Of a stretch of DNA of 64,000 nucleotides, positions 9,364-19,740 are shown in pieces. Each line of letters starts with the position of its first letter. Within the stretch, counting starts at the first letter, position 1. The position numbers and the translations under genes were made by a program. The stretch is from NCBI GenBank assembly GCA_018402685.1, contig JAGYIJ010000001.1:124001-188000 (forward strand), given 5' to 3'. This DNA is from Aquiluna sp. Its GTDB lineage: Bacteria > Actinomycetota > Actinomycetes > Actinomycetales > Microbacteriaceae. The notes under the pieces are model-generated. The model saw only the letters and a program-made list of their open reading frames with translations. It was not told where the DNA came from and searched no databases.

Positions 9364-10681
9364 TCAGGCCTCAAACTGGAAATCTGCACCGAGATCCTCA
9401 AGCTTTTGAATAAAGCGTTCATATCCCCTAGAGATTAGCTGCACATTCGAGACATTTGAGGTACCGCTGGCGGCCAAGGCCGCCACCACGTGACTAAATC
9501 CACCGCGGAGATCGGGAACCCTGATGTCTGCACCCTTCAAAGGCGTTGGTCCCGAAATAACCGCCGAGTGATTGAAGTTGCGCTGACCAAAGCGGCAGGG
9601 GTTACCACCCAAACACTCCCGATAGATCTGAATCTGAGCACCCATCTGATTCAGCGCATCGGTGAAACCGAAGCGCTGCTCATAAACGGTCTCGTGAACA
9701 ATCGAAAGCCCCTGGGCCTGAGTGAGTGCAACAACCAGCGGTTGTTGCCAGTCGGTCATAAATCCTGGGTGAACATCGGTCTCAATCACAACCGGCTGCA
9801 ACTGAGTGCCGGGGTGGAAAAAGCGAATGCCGTCATCAGCGATATCGAAACCGCCACCGACCTTGCGGAAGACATTCAAGAAGGTCATCATCTCAACCTG
9901 AGATGCTCCCCCAACAAAGATGTCGCCGCCGGTCGCGAGGGCTGCCGATGCCCAGGAGGCGGCCTCATTGCGGTCAAAGAGTGCTCGGTGGGTAAAGCCC
10001 TTGAGAACTTTCACGCCCTCGATGCGAATCACTCGATCGGTATCGACAGAGATCACGGCACCCATCTTTTGCAAAATCGCAATCAGGTCAACGATTTCGG
10101 GTTCGATAGCGGCCCCGCGCAGCTCAGTGACACCCTGGGCAGCTACTGCTGAGAGCAAGACCTGCTCGGTTGCGCCAACCGATGGATAGGGAAGCTCGAT
10201 CTTTGCGCCAACAAGGCCATCTGGTGCGCTGAGCCTGGTGCCGGTTGGCAGCTTTTCAATCACGGCACCAAAAGACCGCAGCACGTCAAAGTGAAAATCA
10301 ACCGGACGATTGCCAATCTCACAACCACCCAGACCCGGGATGAACGCTTCTCCGAGGCGGTGCAAGAGCGGACCGCAGAACAAAATTGGAATCCGTCGAT
10401 GATCCGGCGTGGGCATCGATGTCGGTCATCCTGGCCTGCTCGACATTCGAAGGGTCTAAAACCATGTCGCCGGTTTTGTCATCGTGGGAGATGCTGACCC
10501 CGTGCAGGTTTAGAAGTCTTGAGACCACCTCGACATCGGAGATGTGGGGAACGTCTAACAAGGTGGAGGGGGTTTCTCCGAGCAAAGCGGCAACCATTGC
10601 CTTGGTGACAAGGTTCTTAGCGCCCTTGAGGTCGACTCGACCGCTTAGCGGCTTGCCACCATTGATGGTGATCTGAGACAC
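9364..10681 (-). CDS. murA: UDP-N-acetylglucosamine 1-carboxyvinyltransferase MurA (frameshifted)
   Basis: First committed enzyme of peptidoglycan synthesis, moving enolpyruvate from PEP onto UDP-GlcNAc. GTG 10681 opens MSQITINGGKPLSGRVDLKGAKN with the substrate-binding GAKN motif and runs in frame to DIDAHAGSS; the rest, from RIPILFCGPLLHRLGEAF to the C-terminus DLGADFQFEA, continues in another frame. Removing one base (the T at about 10396 of the plus strand) restores HAGSSRIPILFCGPLL, the normal sequence. Both halves are otherwise intact, so a sequencing error is likelier than decay. It starts directly after the leuD stop. Confidence 0.9.
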
Positions 10682-11284
10682 TCAGACTCCTTTTGCAGGG
10701 AGAGTGGTGGGTTTCCACGACTCTCTTTTCGCCTCGTAAGAGGCTATTGCATCGGCGCTCTGCATTGTGATGCCGATGTCATCTAGGCCCTCCATGAGGC
10801 GCCACTTAGTGTATTCGTCAATCTCAAAAGGCACGATGACATCTCCCAGGCTCAGCTGTTGCGCCGGCAAGTCCACCCTGACCTGCACCCCGGGATTGGC
10901 CTCGATTAGCGACCAGAGCAGCTCGGTATCCGCATCGGAGATCTCGCCTGCGATAAGCCCCTGCTTACCCGAGTTGCCTCGGAAGATATCTGCAAACTTG
11001 GGGCTAAACACGGCCTTGAAACCAAAATCACGAAGTGCCCAAACCGCATGCTCACGTGAGGAACCGGTTCCAAAATCGGAACCGGCAATCATCACGGCCG
11101 CGCCCTGATAGGCGGGCTGGTTCAGAACAAACTCAGGGTCTTGCCTCCAGGAGGCAAACAGTCCGTCCTCAAAACCAGTCTTTGTAATGCGCTTGAGGTA
11201 GACAGCTGGGATGATCTGATCGGTGTCAACATTGCTGCGCTTCAGGGGAGCTGCGATGCCCTCGAAAACTGATATCCGCTCCAT
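10682..11284 (-). CDS. leuD: 3-isopropylmalate dehydratase small subunit
   Basis: Swivel-domain subunit (200 aa) that with LeuC isomerises 2-isopropylmalate to 3-isopropylmalate in leucine synthesis. Visible: [18 protein letters not shown] near the start, then [17 protein letters not shown], the substrate-recognition motif. It overlaps the end of leuC by one base and is followed without a gap by murA. Confidence 0.95.
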   Translation of the reverse strand: MERISVFEGIAAPLKRSNVDTDQIIPAVYLKRITKTGFEDGLFASWRQDPEFVLNQPAYQGAAVMIAGSDFGTGSSREHAVWALRDFGFKAVFSPKFADIFRGNSGKQGLIAGEISDADTELLWSLIEANPGVQVRVDLPAQQLSLGDVIVPFEIDEYTKWRLMEGLDDIGITMQSADAIASYEAKRESWKPTTLPAKGV

Positions 11285-12699
11285 TAGCTCTCCAAATCTG
11301 CAGGTGCCGAGAGGGTTCCGCGCACCGCGGTGGCAGCTGCCACAACTGGTGAAACCAGGTGGGTTCTAGCGCCCTTGCCCTGACGACCCTCAAAGTTACG
11401 GTTTGAAGTGCTGGCCGCACGCTCACCCGAGGCGAGTTGATCTGGGTTCATCCCCAAACACATCGAGCAACCGGCAAAGCGCCACTCTGCTCCGAAGTCT
11501 TTAAAGATCTGATCCAGACCCTCTTCCTCTGCCTGCATGCGAACTCGCTGCGAACCAGGGACAACCATCATGCGAATGCCATCGGCCTTTTTGCGTCCCT
11601 TGATGATTGAGGCGGCGGCTCGCAAGTCCTCGATGCGAGCATTGGTGCAAGAACCAAGGAACACGGTGTTCACCGCAATATCCTTCATCTTGGTTCCAGC
11701 CTTCAAATCCATATATTCGAGCGCTCGCTCTGCAGCTGCACGCTCATTTGGGTTCTCGTAGTCGGCAGGGTTTGGAACCGAGTCCATCAGCGAAACGCCC
11801 TGACCGGGGTTGGTGCCCCAGGTGACAAATGGGTCGAGGGTGTTCGCATCAATAAACACCTCGGCATCAAAGACCGCGTCGTCGTCGGTCTTCAGAAGCT
11901 TCCAGTCCTCCATTGCCGCATCCCAGTCAGCCCCCTCGGGTGCGTGTGGGCGACCCTTGAGGTATTCGAAAGTAATCTCATCGGGTGCAACAAGGCCCGC
12001 CCTGGCACCAGCCTCAATGGACATGTTGCAAATAGTCATGCGGCCCTCCATCGATAGCGATCGAATAGCGCTACCGCGGTATTCGAGCACGTAGCCCTGG
12101 CCGCCTCCGGTTGAGATCTTTGCAATCACGGCCAAGATGATGTCCTTGGCGCTGACTCCTGGGCGCAACGTGCCCTCAACATTGATTGCCATGGTCTTAA
12201 AGGGCTGCAATGGCAAGGTCTGGGTTGCCAGCACGTGCTCAACCTCGCTGGTTCCGATGCCCATCGCCAAAGAGCCGAAGGCGCCGTGGGTGGAAGTGTG
12301 GGAATCACCACAAACAATCGTCAGTCCGGGCATCGTTAGGCCAAGTTGCGGTCCAACCACGTGCACGATGCCCTGGTTCTTGTCTCCCAAGGAGTGAATG
12401 CGAACACCAAACTCCTTGGTGTTATCCCTCAAAGCCTGCACCTGAGCCCGAGAAGTTGGCTCTGCGATAGGCAGGTGGATGTCCTGGGTTGGGGTGTTGT
12501 GATCCTCGGTTGCGATCGTCAGGTCTTTGCGTCGAATGTCGCGGCCAGCCTGTCGCAAGCCGTCAAAGGCCTGCGGGCTTGTCACCTCGTGAATCAGGTG
12601 GAGGTCGATGTAAAGAAGATCGGGTGCGCCGTTTTCTCCCTCGACCACTAAGTGGTCGCGCCATAGCTTCTCGGCCAGGGTCATTGGCTTATCGGACAT
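11284..12699 (-). CDS. leuC: 3-isopropylmalate dehydratase large subunit
   Basis: Aconitase-family [4Fe-4S] subunit of isopropylmalate isomerase, 471 residues. Cluster cysteines sit in [13 protein letters not shown] and in [27 protein letters not shown] and the C-terminal [20 protein letters not shown] are also typical. The start ATG 12699 is preceded by a purine-rich GAGGTGAG. The 55 bases up to the divergent MFS gene hold the promoters; no leader peptide or T-box-like structure was apparent. Confidence 0.95.
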   Translation of the reverse strand: MSDKPMTLAEKLWRDHLVVEGENGAPDLLYIDLHLIHEVTSPQAFDGLRQAGRDIRRKDLTIATEDHNTPTQDIHLPIAEPTSRAQVQALRDNTKEFGVRIHSLGDKNQGIVHVVGPQLGLTMPGLTIVCGDSHTSTHGAFGSLAMGIGTSEVEHVLATQTLPLQPFKTMAINVEGTLRPGVSAKDIILAVIAKISTGGGQGYVLEYRGSAIRSLSMEGRMTICNMSIEAGARAGLVAPDEITFEYLKGRPHAPEGADWDAAMEDWKLLKTDDDAVFDAEVFIDANTLDPFVTWGTNPGQGVSLMDSVPNPADYENPNERAAAERALEYMDLKAGTKMKDIAVNTVFLGSCTNARIEDLRAAASIIKGRKKADGIRMMVVPGSQRVRMQAEEEGLDQIFKDFGAEWRFAGCSMCLGMNPDQLASGERAASTSNRNFEGRQGKGARTHLVSPVVAAATAVRGTLSAPADLES

Positions 12700-12754
12700 T
12701 TACTCACCTCGCGATTGCGTCCCTAGAGTTTAGCCCAAGCGCTAGTGTTGGACG

Positions 12755-13990
12755 GTGTCTCACAATTCACTTGAAGCACTAGTTCAAATGCAGCGCCGCA
12801 CCGTAAAGGTGCTGGCGGCTGGCCAAGCACTGGGCGGCTTTGGCTTAGGCGCAACCCTCTCGGTTGGGGCTCTTCTAGCAGTGGACCTCTCAGGTTCACC
12901 GGCCTGGTCCGGCGCCGCCGCAACGCTTTCAACCCTGGGTGCAGCGGCGGTTGCAATGCCGCTTGCCAATCTGGCATATCGAAAAGGCCGAAGAGTTGCG
13001 CTGGCATCCGGAGCCTTTTTGGCAATCCTTGGCGCAATCTTGATGATTGTCGCCACCTACACCAGGCTATTCCCAGTTGAGATTGTTGCTCTGATGCTCT
13101 TGGGATCTGGGTCAGCGGTTTCACTGCAGGCAAGATTTGCGGCCGCAGATATCCCAACCGGCAAGCCAAAGGGTAAAGATCTCTCGATTGTTGTCTGGGC
13201 AACGACGCTCGGTGCTGTGATTGGGCCGAATCTAATCGCTCCAGGGGAAGCTCTGGGCCTTTGGCTTGGAATGCCTCATCTGGCAGGACCCTTTATTTTC
13301 ACGATCATCGCTCAGCTATCTTCAACACTGGTGTTCTGGTTTGGTCTGCGTCCTGACCCGCTGATCGTGGCCCGTGATATTGCTGGATTACCCGAAAAAC
13401 GAACCAATCCCGGCATAGCCGGAGCGCTCGTTGTGATTCGGCAGTACCCGATTGCCGGTTTCTCGGTTTTGACAATTGCCCTTAGCCACATGGTCATGGT
13501 CTCGGTAATGGCAATGACCCCCGCCCACCTTGATTCAGAGGGCCACTCGCTTGCTGAAGTTGGCTTCACGATCTCACTTCACATTGCCGGCATGTATGCC
13601 TTTGCTCCCATTTTTGGAAACCTCTCGGATCGACTTGGAGCCAAAAGAGTTATTGCCATTGGTCAACTGATCTTCCTGGTCTCGCTAGGCGTCTCTGGTT
13701 TTGGCCAATCCGATTTCACCGCGGTAGTCATTGGCTTGTTTCTTCTAGGTTTGGGCTGGTCAGCCACAACCGTGGCTGCCAGCGCACTGTTGTCTGAGTC
13801 GCTGGACACCGGTGACCGCAGCAAGGTTCAGGGCTTTAGCGACTCTCTGATGAACCTATCGGGAGCATTTGGCGGGGCTGTGGCGGGGACGATTCTCACC
13901 CTCTACACCTTTGGTGGGCTAAATGCCGCTGCCCTATTCCCCGTGGTGTTTATTGCAATCGCGACACTGTATTCGAGGCGTTGGCGCTAA
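12755..13990 (+). CDS. MFS transporter
   Basis: Major facilitator superfamily transporter of 411 residues with about twelve hydrophobic segments. The loop between segments 2 and 3 carries the shortened family motif LAYRKGRRVALASG, and a second copy in the C-terminal half reads FGNLSDRLGAKRV. GTG 12755 is the start with the best length. The substrate is unknown; neighbours (leuC divergent, tRNA-Glu downstream) do not indicate one. The C-terminus ends SRRWR just before the bidirectional hairpin that terminates the convergent tRNA. Confidence 0.8.
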   Translation: MSHNSLEALVQMQRRTVKVLAAGQALGGFGLGATLSVGALLAVDLSGSPAWSGAAATLSTLGAAAVAMPLANLAYRKGRRVALASGAFLAILGAILMIVATYTRLFPVEIVALMLLGSGSAVSLQARFAAADIPTGKPKGKDLSIVVWATTLGAVIGPNLIAPGEALGLWLGMPHLAGPFIFTIIAQLSSTLVFWFGLRPDPLIVARDIAGLPEKRTNPGIAGALVVIRQYPIAGFSVLTIALSHMVMVSVMAMTPAHLDSEGHSLAEVGFTISLHIAGMYAFAPIFGNLSDRLGAKRVIAIGQLIFLVSLGVSGFGQSDFTAVVIGLFLLGLGWSATTVAASALLSESLDTGDRSKVQGFSDSLMNLSGAFGGAVAGTILTLYTFGGLNAAALFPVVFIAIATLYSRRWR

Positions 13991-14035
13991 AAAAGAAATC
14001 TCGCTCCCGAGATTTTGTCATCAAGAGCGAGATTT
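13989..14035 (-). terminator. Intrinsic terminator of tRNA-Glu
   Basis: A perfect 11-bp inverted repeat, AAATCTCGCTC (13996-14006) and GAGCGAGATTT (14025-14035), with an 18-base loop. On the minus strand it starts two bases past the tRNA 3' end and is followed by a run CTTTTTTAG. It could also slow transcripts from the MFS gene on the plus strand. Confidence 0.75.
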
Positions 14036-14036
14036 G

Positions 14037-14109
14037 TGACCCCAGCGGGATTTGAACCCGCGCTACTGCCGTGAGAGGGCAGCGTCCTAGGCCGCTAAAC
14101 GATGGGGCC
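14037..14109 (-). tRNA. tRNA-Glu (CTC)
   Basis: A 73-base cloverleaf on the minus strand beginning GGCCCCATCG. The acceptor arm GGCCCCA pairs with TGGGGTC (one G-T pair), the discriminator is A, the anticodon stem-loop GCTGCCCTCTCACGGCAG presents CTC, and the T arm is GCGGGTTCAAATCCCGC. CCA is not encoded. Confidence 0.95.
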
Positions 14110-14157
14110 GAAGAGCAACCCGAGAATTCTGCCATAAATGCAGCCTCTTAGCAATGC

Positions 14158-15048
14158 CTAGGCAAACACCTGCAGAGCTCCAGGGTGGAGCTCAGCACTG
14201 AACGGTGCAGGGCCAATCAACTCTCCATCACAGGTCATTGGGAATGAGTCATTTGCTATCGAAACGCTTCTTGCCTTGAAGATTTCAATCTCGGGAAAAG
14301 CCAAGTGCTTGCCCTCGTAAACAGTGGGGAAAATCCGCAGGAGTCTTCTCCTTGAGACCTCGTGCAGGATAAAGACCTCGAGCTCACCGTCGGTGATTTC
14401 GGATTCAGGTGAGATCTTCATGCCACCGCCAAAGTTCTTCACATTTGCCACCCCGCACAGCATCGCTTTCAGGGTTCGCTTCTCGCCATCGACGTCCAGG
14501 TGATATTCAATGGGTTCAAATTTGGGCAGCTCCAAAAGCATGGCTGCCACATAGCTGTTGGAGCCCTTTGGCCACCTAAGTCCATTGGCACGCTGAGCAC
14601 AAAGCGCATCAAAGCCGGCAGAGATTGAACCTAGCGACCAGAACTCCCTGGTGTTGGTTTTCACTCGCATGACATCCACTCGGCGCGGTGATTCCAGGTG
14701 CTGAACCAAGTGGTTCACCGCAGCGGTGATTGAGTTTCTTGGAACCCCGAGCTCCCTGGCCTGATCGTTTCCCGAACCAGCCGGGATCAGGCCCATTGGC
14801 AGCTGATTTGGAACGCAGAGATTGACTGCCAACTGGGCGGTGCCATCTCCCCCGACCGCAACTATGCCCGAGAGATCCTGCTCTGAAATGGCTAACTGAC
14901 CTTTTTCGAGTGCGCTAATGGCATCTGGTCCAGAGAGATTAATGGCTGCGATGCCGCGCTTTGCTAGCTCCGCAAAGACCTCTTCACCGCTTTGTTTGCC
15001 CTTGCCGCGGTTGGCCTTGGGATTGACGATTACTCCGATTGGCTTCAT
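14158..15048 (-). CDS. Diacylglycerol kinase family lipid kinase (YegS/DgkB-like)
   Basis: Soluble lipid kinase of 296 residues with the DAGK catalytic fold. The N-terminus VIVNPKANRGKG carries the nucleotide-binding start, GIVAVGGDGTAQLAV is the GGDG active-site loop, and LIPAGSGNDQARELGVP is the third family motif. The likely role is phosphorylation of diacylglycerol or another membrane lipid; the exact lipid is not determined. Its start overlaps the upstream open frame of the divergent Sua5 gene but not that gene's likely start. Confidence 0.8.
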   Translation of the reverse strand: MKPIGVIVNPKANRGKGKQSGEEVFAELAKRGIAAINLSGPDAISALEKGQLAISEQDLSGIVAVGGDGTAQLAVNLCVPNQLPMGLIPAGSGNDQARELGVPRNSITAAVNHLVQHLESPRRVDVMRVKTNTREFWSLGSISAGFDALCAQRANGLRWPKGSNSYVAAMLLELPKFEPIEYHLDVDGEKRTLKAMLCGVANVKNFGGGMKISPESEITDGELEVFILHEVSRRRLLRIFPTVYEGKHLAFPEIEIFKARSVSIANDSFPMTCDGELIGPAPFSAELHPGALQVFA

Positions 15049-15116
15049 TGCCTCTCTTGCCTTTCAAATCTGCGGATAAACATAGACCCTTTTTGGCTTT
15101 GGCCTACGCTTTTAGG

Positions 15117-16073
15117 GTGAGCAAAAACCCAGCCGAGTTTCTTCAGGCTCTAACCCAGGCCGCTTCTCGCCTAATGGCAGGCGGTCTGGTGGCGTTTCCG
15201 ACCGAGACCGTTTATGGCCTTGGCGCTAATGCCGAGGATGAGGCGGGAGTGAAAAGAATCTATTTGGCAAAAAATCGGCCTGCAGATCACCCCCTGATTG
15301 TTCACATTGCTCACCCAAGTGATCTAGATCACTTTGCTTCAGCAGTTCCCGACTACGCAAATGACCTAATGCGGGATTTTTGGCCAGGGCCCATGACTCT
15401 GATTTTGCCCCGCACCAAAAACGCAAAAGACTTCATCACCGGCAACCAAGAAACCGTTGGGTTGCGCATACCAAATCACCCAGTGGCCCTTGCTCTATTG
15501 CTGGCATACAAAAACCAAGGTGGTCACGGCATAGCCGCTCCAAGCGCAAATAGATATGGCTCGGTCTCCCCCACCGATGCCAAAGCGGTTGAGACAGAGC
15601 TCGGAGATCACCTCGATGCGGACGACATGATTCTCGATGGTGGAACATCCGAGGTCGGTCTGGAATCCACCATCATTGATTGCACCGGCCTCAGCCCCAA
15701 GATCCTAAGACCGGGAGCCATAACGGCCGAGATGATCGAAGGGTCAACCTCCATGGTGGTTGCCGACCCATCCACAAACAGCATTCGGGTTTCCGGCTCT
15801 CACGCGAAGCACTACTCCCCAAAAGCAAGAGTCATTGTTGGCTCAGAGGCGCAAGCGGGTGAGGGATTTATCGCACTCTCCGATCACCCAACACCTATAG
15901 GTGCAATACGCCTAGCTGAACCCAGCAACAATGATGAATTCGCAGCCGTGTTGTATTCGGCCCTCAGGGCCGCGGACGAGCAGAACTTGAATGTGGTTCA
16001 TGTATTGCCCCCCGAAGGCGATGGGATCGCGATAGCAATTCGGGACCGGATCCAAAGAGCTGCCGCAGGCTAA
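15117..16073 (+). CDS. L-threonylcarbamoyladenylate synthase, long Sua5-type
   Basis: Makes threonylcarbamoyl-AMP from threonine, bicarbonate and ATP for the t6A modification of tRNA. The YrdC domain covers roughly residues 10-210 (GGLVAFPTETVYGLGANA, KNRPADHPLIVHI, SANRYGSVSPTDA, DGGTSEVGLESTIID) and a shorter Sua5 domain follows (SGSHAKHYSPKARVIVG). I choose GTG 15117 (318 aa), because the 26 codons before it overlap the lipid kinase gene and look non-coding. Seven TsaB/TsaD partners are not in this window. Confidence 0.85.
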   Translation: MSKNPAEFLQALTQAASRLMAGGLVAFPTETVYGLGANAEDEAGVKRIYLAKNRPADHPLIVHIAHPSDLDHFASAVPDYANDLMRDFWPGPMTLILPRTKNAKDFITGNQETVGLRIPNHPVALALLLAYKNQGGHGIAAPSANRYGSVSPTDAKAVETELGDHLDADDMILDGGTSEVGLESTIIDCTGLSPKILRPGAITAEMIEGSTSMVVADPSTNSIRVSGSHAKHYSPKARVIVGSEAQAGEGFIALSDHPTPIGAIRLAEPSNNDEFAAVLYSALRAADEQNLNVVHVLPPEGDGIAIAIRDRIQRAAAG

Positions 16074-16077
16074 GAGC

Positions 16078-16921
16078 GTGAATAGCTATCGCGGAAGAAC
16101 CGCTTGGCTCAGCACCAAGCATGAGAAGCTCGACCTCATTGCCCCGGCAATGCTCGAGCAAGCAGGCCTAGTGGTGGAGGCGGTAGAAATCGACACCGAT
16201 CTGCTTGGAACCTTTAGCGGGGAAACCCCAAGGACTGACACCCCGCTGAACACCGCAATTGCCAAGGCCAAGATGGGTCTTGGCGAATCCAATCAAACCC
16301 TCGGCATTGCATCGGAGGGCTCAATCGGACCGGATCTCCAAAACCCCTTTTTGGTGTCCAATGTTGAGACGGTGGTTTTTGTTGACCTCAGTGAGGACCT
16401 GTTGATTCATGAGTCCTATCGCTCGTTCGAGATTGTCGCGGGCAGCAAAGATGTTGCGAAAGGCGATGACCTAACGCAATTTTTATCCTCAATTGATTTC
16501 CCGAATCACGCCCTGATTGCCTCTGTTCCGACTTCGCCAAAACTGCCAATCACCAAGGGCATAAAGAGTTATGACCACCTGGTTCAAGTAATTGCAGAGC
16601 TCTCTAAAGATTCAAGCGGTGAAAGGGTTCGTCTCGAGACCGATTTCCGCGCTCATAGTGAGCCCTTCGAGAAGGAAAAACATCCAGCTAGCTGCAAACA
16701 AGCTAGCGATGCGAATCGCTAGTCACTGCCCCAAGTGCAATGTGCCAGGGTTTGGGCTCGTGCGCTACCAAACCGGCTTGAAATGCAGTGAGTGCGGCAT
16801 TGTGCAGCAAGATGCGATAGCCAGCGAGCTGCTTTGCTGCGTGAGGTGTGAGCACGAAGAGAGCGGCATGATGATTGCAACCTCAGTCCTGCCAGAGCGC
16901 TGTGAGTGGTGCAATCCCTAG
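16078..16921 (+). CDS. DUF6671-like protein with C-terminal zinc ribbons (frameshifted)
   Basis: Conserved protein of unknown function. The N-terminal part from GTG 16078 has TKHEKLDLIAP, DTDLLGTFSGETPRTDTP and ASEGSIGPDLQNPF, which I associate with DUF6671. The frame breaks after ETDFRAHSEP; removing one C from the CCC at 16663-16665 joins it to SRRKNIQLAANKLAMRIASH and a cysteine-rich tail with CPKC, CSEC, CVRC and CEWC pairs. Two zinc-ribbon-like knuckles suggest nucleic-acid or protein binding. Translation of the two frames overlaps, so annotation pipelines will report two proteins. The stop overlaps the next gene at CTAG. Confidence 0.6.
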
Positions 16922-17307
16922 AGAGCGACCAAGATTGCCGAGAGCAGCATGGCAATGGTTAGTGAACCAAAAACCCGCTTTTGTTTCTCATTCTTTGAAA
17001 GGTTGCTCAAAACCGCAGTGAGCGCAAAAAAGCCAGCAAACCCCCAGTTGGCGATCGCATTTCCTGCTTCATCTAGTAGCGGGGAGAAAAGTCCAATTTG
17101 TGCCAGGTAGTGACCTGCCACGGCCAAAAACACCAGCATCAAAGCAAAACTTAGGGACCTGTATTTGGCAGGCAATTTTTCTTTCGAAACAGACCCGAAT
17201 GCGTAATCTCCGACCGGGGCGCCCAGCACGATGGCCAGCTGCAGAAGAGCCACTGCGAGGGTTGAAAAGACCAGAAAACCGGAGGCGAAATCTGCCAGCA
17301 TGCTCAC
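16918..17307 (-). CDS. Small membrane protein, four predicted TM segments
   Basis: A 129-residue hydrophobic protein I do not recognise. Four hydrophobic segments are visible, at about residues 10-30 (FLVFSTLAVALLQLAIVLGA), 50-70, 84-103 and 112-128. Between segments 3 and 4 is a charged loop NLSKNEKQKRV. It lies directly upstream of the tRNA-Gln hairpin on the same strand as gltX but is probably its own unit. Function unknown. Confidence 0.6.
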   Translation of the reverse strand: MSMLADFASGFLVFSTLAVALLQLAIVLGAPVGDYAFGSVSKEKLPAKYRSLSFALMLVFLAVAGHYLAQIGLFSPLLDEAGNAIANWGFAGFFALTAVLSNLSKNEKQKRVFGSLTIAMLLSAILVAL

Positions 17308-17329
17308 TCCGAATCAGATCTAAATGGAA

Positions 17330-17357
17330 ATAAGCACCAGCGAATGCTGATGCTTAT
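17330..17357 (-). terminator. Probable terminator hairpin of tRNA-Gln
   Basis: ATAAGCACCAGC (17330-17341) and GCTGATGCTTAT (17346-17357) pair with one mismatch around a GAAT loop. On the minus strand it begins 9 bases past the tRNA 3' end and is followed by TTTCCATTT, a weak U-tract. Confidence 0.5.
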
Positions 17358-17365
17358 CTAACTTG

Positions 17366-17437
17366 CTGGGGTACCTGGACTCGAACCAAGAACAAAGGTA
17401 CCAGAAACCTCCGTGTTGCCAATTACACCATACCCCA
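17366..17437 (-). tRNA. tRNA-Gln (CTG)
   Basis: A 72-base cloverleaf on the minus strand beginning TGGGGTATGG. The acceptor TGGGGTA pairs with TACCCCA, the discriminator is G, the anticodon stem GAGGT/ACCTT holds loop TTCTGGT with CTG, and the T arm follows. It lies 24 bases downstream of gltX, the Glu-tRNA synthetase gene that in many actinobacteria also charges tRNA-Gln. Confidence 0.93.
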
Positions 17438-17461
17438 AGGGCGAACCCAGGTCGCAAGCCT

Positions 17462-18973
17462 CTATCTTAGTGGGCGGATAAGGAAAGCCTCTAGTCGCCC
17501 TAGCGATAGATCTTTACCCAGGATCTCCATGGACTCAAACAGCGGTGGGGTGACTCTGCGGCCACTAATCGCAACCCGAACCGGACCAAAAGCAATGCGA
17601 GGTTTGAGTTCGAGTCTTTCAACCAGCTCGGCATTCAGTGCTGCTTGAATACTCTGCGCACCAAAGTCTTGGAGCGGCTTCAGGACCTCCAACGCCGCGC
17701 TGACAACCTCTTTGGCGTTCTCGGGAAGCGACTCGATTGCCGCCTGCTCGAACTCCACCTCAGCACTATCGGAGAGCAAAAGCCGAGCATGCCAACCGAC
17801 TCTGAGAGCACGATCATGCGCTCTTTTAGTAGCGGTGCGGCGGTGTTGATGATTTCCAGCTCTCTTGGCCGTGGGGTCTGAGGTGATAAGACCCGCTGAC
17901 TGAAGATAGGGCAGCACTCGGTTGGCAAAATCGGCATCGCTGAGCAACCTGATGTGAGCGGAGTTGATGGCATCTGCCTTTTTCTGATCAAAGCGTGCCG
18001 GGTTTGGATTCACCGAACCAATAGCAAAGCTCTGCTTCATCTCTTCGAGGGTGAAGATATCTCGGTCCGCCGCAATCGACCAACCCAAAAGCGCGAGGTA
18101 ATTCAGAAGCCCCTCGGGGATGAAGCCCCGGTCTCTGTGCAAAAAGAGGTTTGATTCAGGGTTACGCTTCGAGAGCTTTTTATTGCCCTCCCCCATGACA
18201 AACGGTAGGTGACCAAACTGCGGGATGAACTTGGCAACTCCAATGTCATACATTGCGTTGTAGAGGACGATCTGCCGAGGGGTTGAAGACAACAGGTCTT
18301 CTCCCCTGAGCACGTGAGTGATGCCCATCAGGGCATCATCAACCGGGTTCACCAGCGTGTAGAGCGGCTGGCCACCGGGTCTAACCAAAACAAAGTCTGG
18401 GAAGGAGCCCTTCGGGAATGTAATCTCACCGCGAACCAGGTCGGTAAAGCTGATGTCCTGATCCGGAACTCGCAGCCTGAGGGCTGGCTCTCGACCCTCA
18501 GCGATGTAGCGCTCGCGCTCGGAATCGCTGAGCTCGCGCTCCGAGTTGTCATAGCCCATCTGCGGGTCTCTGCCAGCTGCCAGGTTGCGCTCTTTGATCT
18601 CGTCGGCGTTGAGGTAGCTCTCATAGAGGTGCCCGGCTGCCTTTAGCTTTTGAATTACGTCCTGGTAGACCTCGCCGCGCTGAGACTGACGATATGGCTC
18701 GTGGGGTCCTCCGACATCGATACCCTCGTCCCAGTCCAAACCAAGCCAGCGCAAAGCCTCAACTAGTTGTTCGTAGCTTTCCTCTGAGTCCCTCGATGCA
18801 TCGGTGTCCTCAATACGAAAGATGAATGTGCCGCCGGTCTTTCTGGCATAGGCCCAGTTAAACAGCGCGGTTCTAATCAAACCAACGTGTGGGGTTCCAG
18901 TTGGGGACGGGCAAAACCGAACGCGAACCTCGTTACCGGTGGCGTTGGTGGTTGGGGCAGTAATCAAATCCAT
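17462..18973 (-). CDS. gltX: Glutamyl-tRNA synthetase (two compensating frameshifts)
   Basis: Charges tRNA-Glu, and probably tRNA-Gln where GatCAB is used. Class I signatures are clear: [21 protein letters not shown] with the HIGH-like motif, [10 protein letters not shown], and the KMSKS-like KKLSKRNPE. The open frame is full length (503 codons), but about 30 residues after [11 protein letters not shown] make no sense in this frame. The neighbouring frame there reads [20 protein letters not shown], the normal anticodon-binding sequence. One extra A:T pair at 17865-17866 and one missing at 17778-17781 explain it. The local residues in the database-style translation are therefore wrong. Confidence 0.92.
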   Translation of the reverse strand: MDLITAPTTNATGNEVRVRFCPSPTGTPHVGLIRTALFNWAYARKTGGTFIFRIEDTDASRDSEESYEQLVEALRWLGLDWDEGIDVGGPHEPYRQSQRGEVYQDVIQKLKAAGHLYESYLNADEIKERNLAAGRDPQMGYDNSERELSDSERERYIAEGREPALRLRVPDQDISFTDLVRGEITFPKGSFPDFVLVRPGGQPLYTLVNPVDDALMGITHVLRGEDLLSSTPRQIVLYNAMYDIGVAKFIPQFGHLPFVMGEGNKKLSKRNPESNLFLHRDRGFIPEGLLNYLALLGWSIAADRDIFTLEEMKQSFAIGSVNPNPARFDQKKADAINSAHIRLLSDADFANRVLPYLQSAGLITSDPTAKRAGNHQHRRTATKRAHDRALRVGWHARLLLSDSAEVEFEQAAIESLPENAKEVVSAALEVLKPLQDFGAQSIQAALNAELVERLELKPRIAFGPVRVAISGRRVTPPLFESMEILGKDLSLGRLEAFLIRPLR

Positions 18974-18985
18974 AGCGGCTAAAGC

Positions 18986-19737
18986 TTAGGCCACGGGGTT
19001 TGAAAGCACTCCGATGCCCTCTATCTCGCACTCCACAAAATCTCCCGCGGAGATCTTGGAAATGCCAGCTGGCGAACCGGTCAGGATGATATCTCCCGGC
19101 ATCAGCGTGACGTTTTCACTGACGTAAGAAACCAGGGTGGCAACATCAAAGTTCATGTCCTCAGTGGTTGCGCTCTGACGCACCTCATCGTTGATGCGAG
19201 ATTGCACCAGCTTGCCTGCTGGAGAAAACTCGGTCTCTATCCATGGGCCCAAGGGGCAGAAGGTGTCAAAACCCTTTGACCTTGCCCACTGCAGATCCGA
19301 GAACTGCAGGTCTCTTGCGGTCACATCGTTTGCGATGGTGTAGCCAAAGATGTGCTCTGCGGCCTGCTCGATAGAGATGTCCTTGGCCCTCTTGCCAATC
19401 ACGATGGTTAGCTCGGCCTCCAGCTCAACCTTTTTGACTGATGCGGCAAGACAATGCTCTGACCTGGGCCAATGATTGCGCTGATCGGTTTGAAGAACAT
19501 CAGCGGCTCATCCGGGACGCTTTGGGAAATCTCGGCGGCGTGAGCGGCGTAATTCATTCCGATGCAAATTGCCTTTGAGGGTTCCACCGGTGCCAACAGC
19601 TCACACTCGGCCAAAGAGACAACCTGGTCAGTTAGCCTGGCCCCGGCAATTGGGTCACCATCAAAAAAGGTGACCTGGTCGTTTTCCAATTTTCCAAACT
19701 GAATCTTGTCAGCATGGAGGACTCTAACTACTCGCAT
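18986..19737 (-). CDS. Fumarylacetoacetate hydrolase family protein (frameshifted)
   Basis: FAH-fold enzyme of about 250 residues, a family including 2-hydroxyhepta-diene-dioate isomerases and acylpyruvate hydrolases; the substrate is unknown. The N-terminal part starts MRVVRVLHADKIQFGKL and has ICIGMNYAAHAAE; the C-terminal part has GYTIANDVTARDLQ, GFDTFCPLGPW and GDIILTGSPAGI. They are in different frames. Restoring one A in the minus-strand A run (plus-strand TTTTT 19431-19435) rebuilds PHQSKKVELEAELTIVIG with the metal-binding ExE. This gene sits between ilvE and gltX as in many Microbacteriaceae. Confidence 0.82.
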
Positions 19738-19740
19738 CCC

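Noticed and set aside
9490-10152. 220-codon plus-strand open frame antisense to murA
   Set aside because: murA coding is clear on the other strand; no family motif or ribosome-binding site supports this frame.
12723-13202. 159-codon minus-strand open frame over the MFS gene
   Set aside because: Low-complexity Arg/Pro/Leu translation antisense to a clear transporter.
16078-16722. Nucleoside triphosphatase (Maf/Ham1-like) for the gene after Sua5
   Set aside because: The SxxK-type NTPase motifs are absent and the cysteine-rich tail in the next frame fits DUF6671 better.
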